A DNA stretch of 64,000 bases, from positions 4,898,001 through 4,962,000 of the forward strand of contig NZ_CP062008.1 of the NCBI RefSeq assembly GCF_005670685.2. Reading direction: 5' to 3'. The translations under genes were made by a program, and so were the position numbers. How positions within the stretch are numbered: position 1 is the first letter of the stretch; each line of letters begins with the position of its first letter. The notes beneath the pieces are model-generated. The model did not search any database. It was not told the DNA's origin and worked only from the letters and a program-made list of their open reading frames with translations. Shown here one piece after another: positions 63,378 to 64,000 of the stretch. This DNA is from Mycolicibacterium mucogenicum DSM 44124 (GTDB lineage Bacteria; Actinomycetota; Actinomycetes; Mycobacteriales; Mycobacteriaceae).

Positions 63378-64000
63378 TCAGGAGGCGGCCGGAGCGGCCA
63401 CCGGCCTGGGCTTGCGGACCACCCGTCGACCCAGGTTGCCCAGCAGCGTGAAGAGCACGCCCAGCACCACGAGTCCGCCGCCGATAGCGAGCGTGATGTT
63501 GAGCCACTGGTGGGCGTTGGCGATCGCCGTGTCGACCATGACGTCGGCCACCTGGCGGACGTTGCCGGTGGTGCGGTTCAGCCCGTCGTTGATGTAGCGC
63601 CGACCCGCCTCGATGCCGGCCCAGCCGGCGGCGCCGACGATCATGGTCGAGATACCGAGGGCGGCAACGGTTTTCCCGCGGGACCGGGTCACCGCCAGAG
63701 TGAGCAGGGCGAACACGCCCGTCAGTACGCAGATGCCGATGCGCGCCCACGGTCCCCACGTCGTCGCCGCGCGGAACTGGCCGGGCCGCAACGACTGGGC
63801 CGAGTCGGTGATCGGTACTTCGATCTTCGACGGGACACGGATGCCGAACGCCGACAGCGTCGCCTTGAACGATCGGTCCGACAACATCGGCGACAGGTCG
63901 ATGGTCCAGCGGCCAGATGAGTCCGAGTGGGCCATGGTGTCGGTGAACAGCCAATCGTGCGCGTAGCCGTTCGCGGCGCCGAACTGCCCCGGGAACGCCG
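63378..64000 (-). CDS. Membrane protein, 5' end outside window
   Basis: At least 207 codons. The frame is open up to base 64000: the residues before the internal Met at 63935 (FPGQFGAANGYAHDWLFTDT) look like real protein, so that Met is probably not the start. After a soluble part (RWTIDLSPMLSDRSFKATL) come three to four membrane segments (about 85-105, 112-130, 165-190 counted from the window edge) and a basic tail RRVVRKPRPVAAPAAS. I do not recognise the family. Confidence 0.75.
   Translation of the reverse strand, partial: AFPGQFGAANGYAHDWLFTDTMAHSDSSGRWTIDLSPMLSDRSFKATLSAFGIRVPSKIEVPITDSAQSLRPGQFRAATTWGPWARIGICVLTGVFALLTLAVTRSRGKTVAALGISTMIVGAAGWAGIEAGRRYINDGLNRTTGNVRQVADVMVDTAIANAHQWLNITLAIGGGLVVLGVLFTLLGNLGRRVVRKPRPVAAPAAS

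Overview
The window is high-GC actinobacterial chromosome, almost certainly from a Mycobacterium/Mycolicibacterium species. The markers are HbhA with its lysine-rich tail, the mycothiol glycosyltransferase MshA, SenX3-RegX3, RamB next to isocitrate lyase, the 33-residue ribosomal protein bS22, three mycolic-acid SAM methyltransferases and a MadR-type TetR. From memory of gene order, positions of about 8.3-63.3 kb follow the M. tuberculosis segment Rv0457c-Rv0514 in inverted orientation, with gains and losses. Both edges cut genes: an ActP-type symporter at the left and a membrane protein at the right. I saw no tRNA, rRNA, CRISPR array, insertion sequence or prophage.

Layout. 1-8.3 kb is accessory: actP end, a DUF5994 operon with small membrane ORFs, a TetR plus fatty-acid desaturase pair flanked by two near-identical promoter-leader units, a DUF2236-TetR pair behind its own operator, and an acyl-CoA dehydrogenase. 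8.3-14.4 kb is the heme operon hemA-hemC-hemD-hemB with membrane genes behind it. 14.5-24.4 kb holds a glutaredoxin-like gene, a SerB-like phosphatase, a HadA-like dehydratase, an acyltransferase, an epimerase-like gene, bS22, an excisionase-type HTH gene, proC, a frameshifted sugar isomerase, Rv0497- and Ppx-like genes and an Rv0495c homologue. 24.4-29.3 kb is regX3-senX3, gpm, a YbjN gene and mshA. 29.4-34.2 kb is an apparent insertion: GMC alcohol oxidoreductase plus aldehyde dehydrogenase, divergent from a PucR regulator. 34.2-44.8 kb carries a ROK regulator, SDR, L,D-transpeptidase, murB, NagZ-like hydrolase, nitrilase and deoC. 44.8-63.3 kb carries hbhA, an XRE regulator, DUF445, MadR, PPK2, UmaA-like methyltransferase, fadB2, icl, acyl-ACP thioesterase, ramB, a PAP2 protein, lpd, two more methyltransferases, DUF779 and a prolyl oligopeptidase.

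Themes. Cell-envelope lipid work (desaturase, MadR, methyltransferases, thioesterase, acyltransferase, HadA-like protein), C2/fatty-acid carbon use (ActP, Icl, FadB2, Lpd, RamB), peptidoglycan making and recycling (MurB, L,D-transpeptidase, NagZ), tetrapyrrole synthesis and phosphate sensing sit side by side.

The most unusual material is non-coding. About twenty genes have a TANNNT-like -10 five to eight bases before the start codon, so they are probably leaderless; in several divergent pairs the two -10 boxes mirror each other. Several families of large intergenic palindromes recur. One 67-base family shows compensatory base-pair changes between its two copies. A 61-base family has tandem-like copies at 16.4-16.7 kb and another copy inside the 3' end of a PAP2 gene. 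The duplicated promoter-leader unit around the TetR-desaturase pair drives very small ORFs that I do not recognise.
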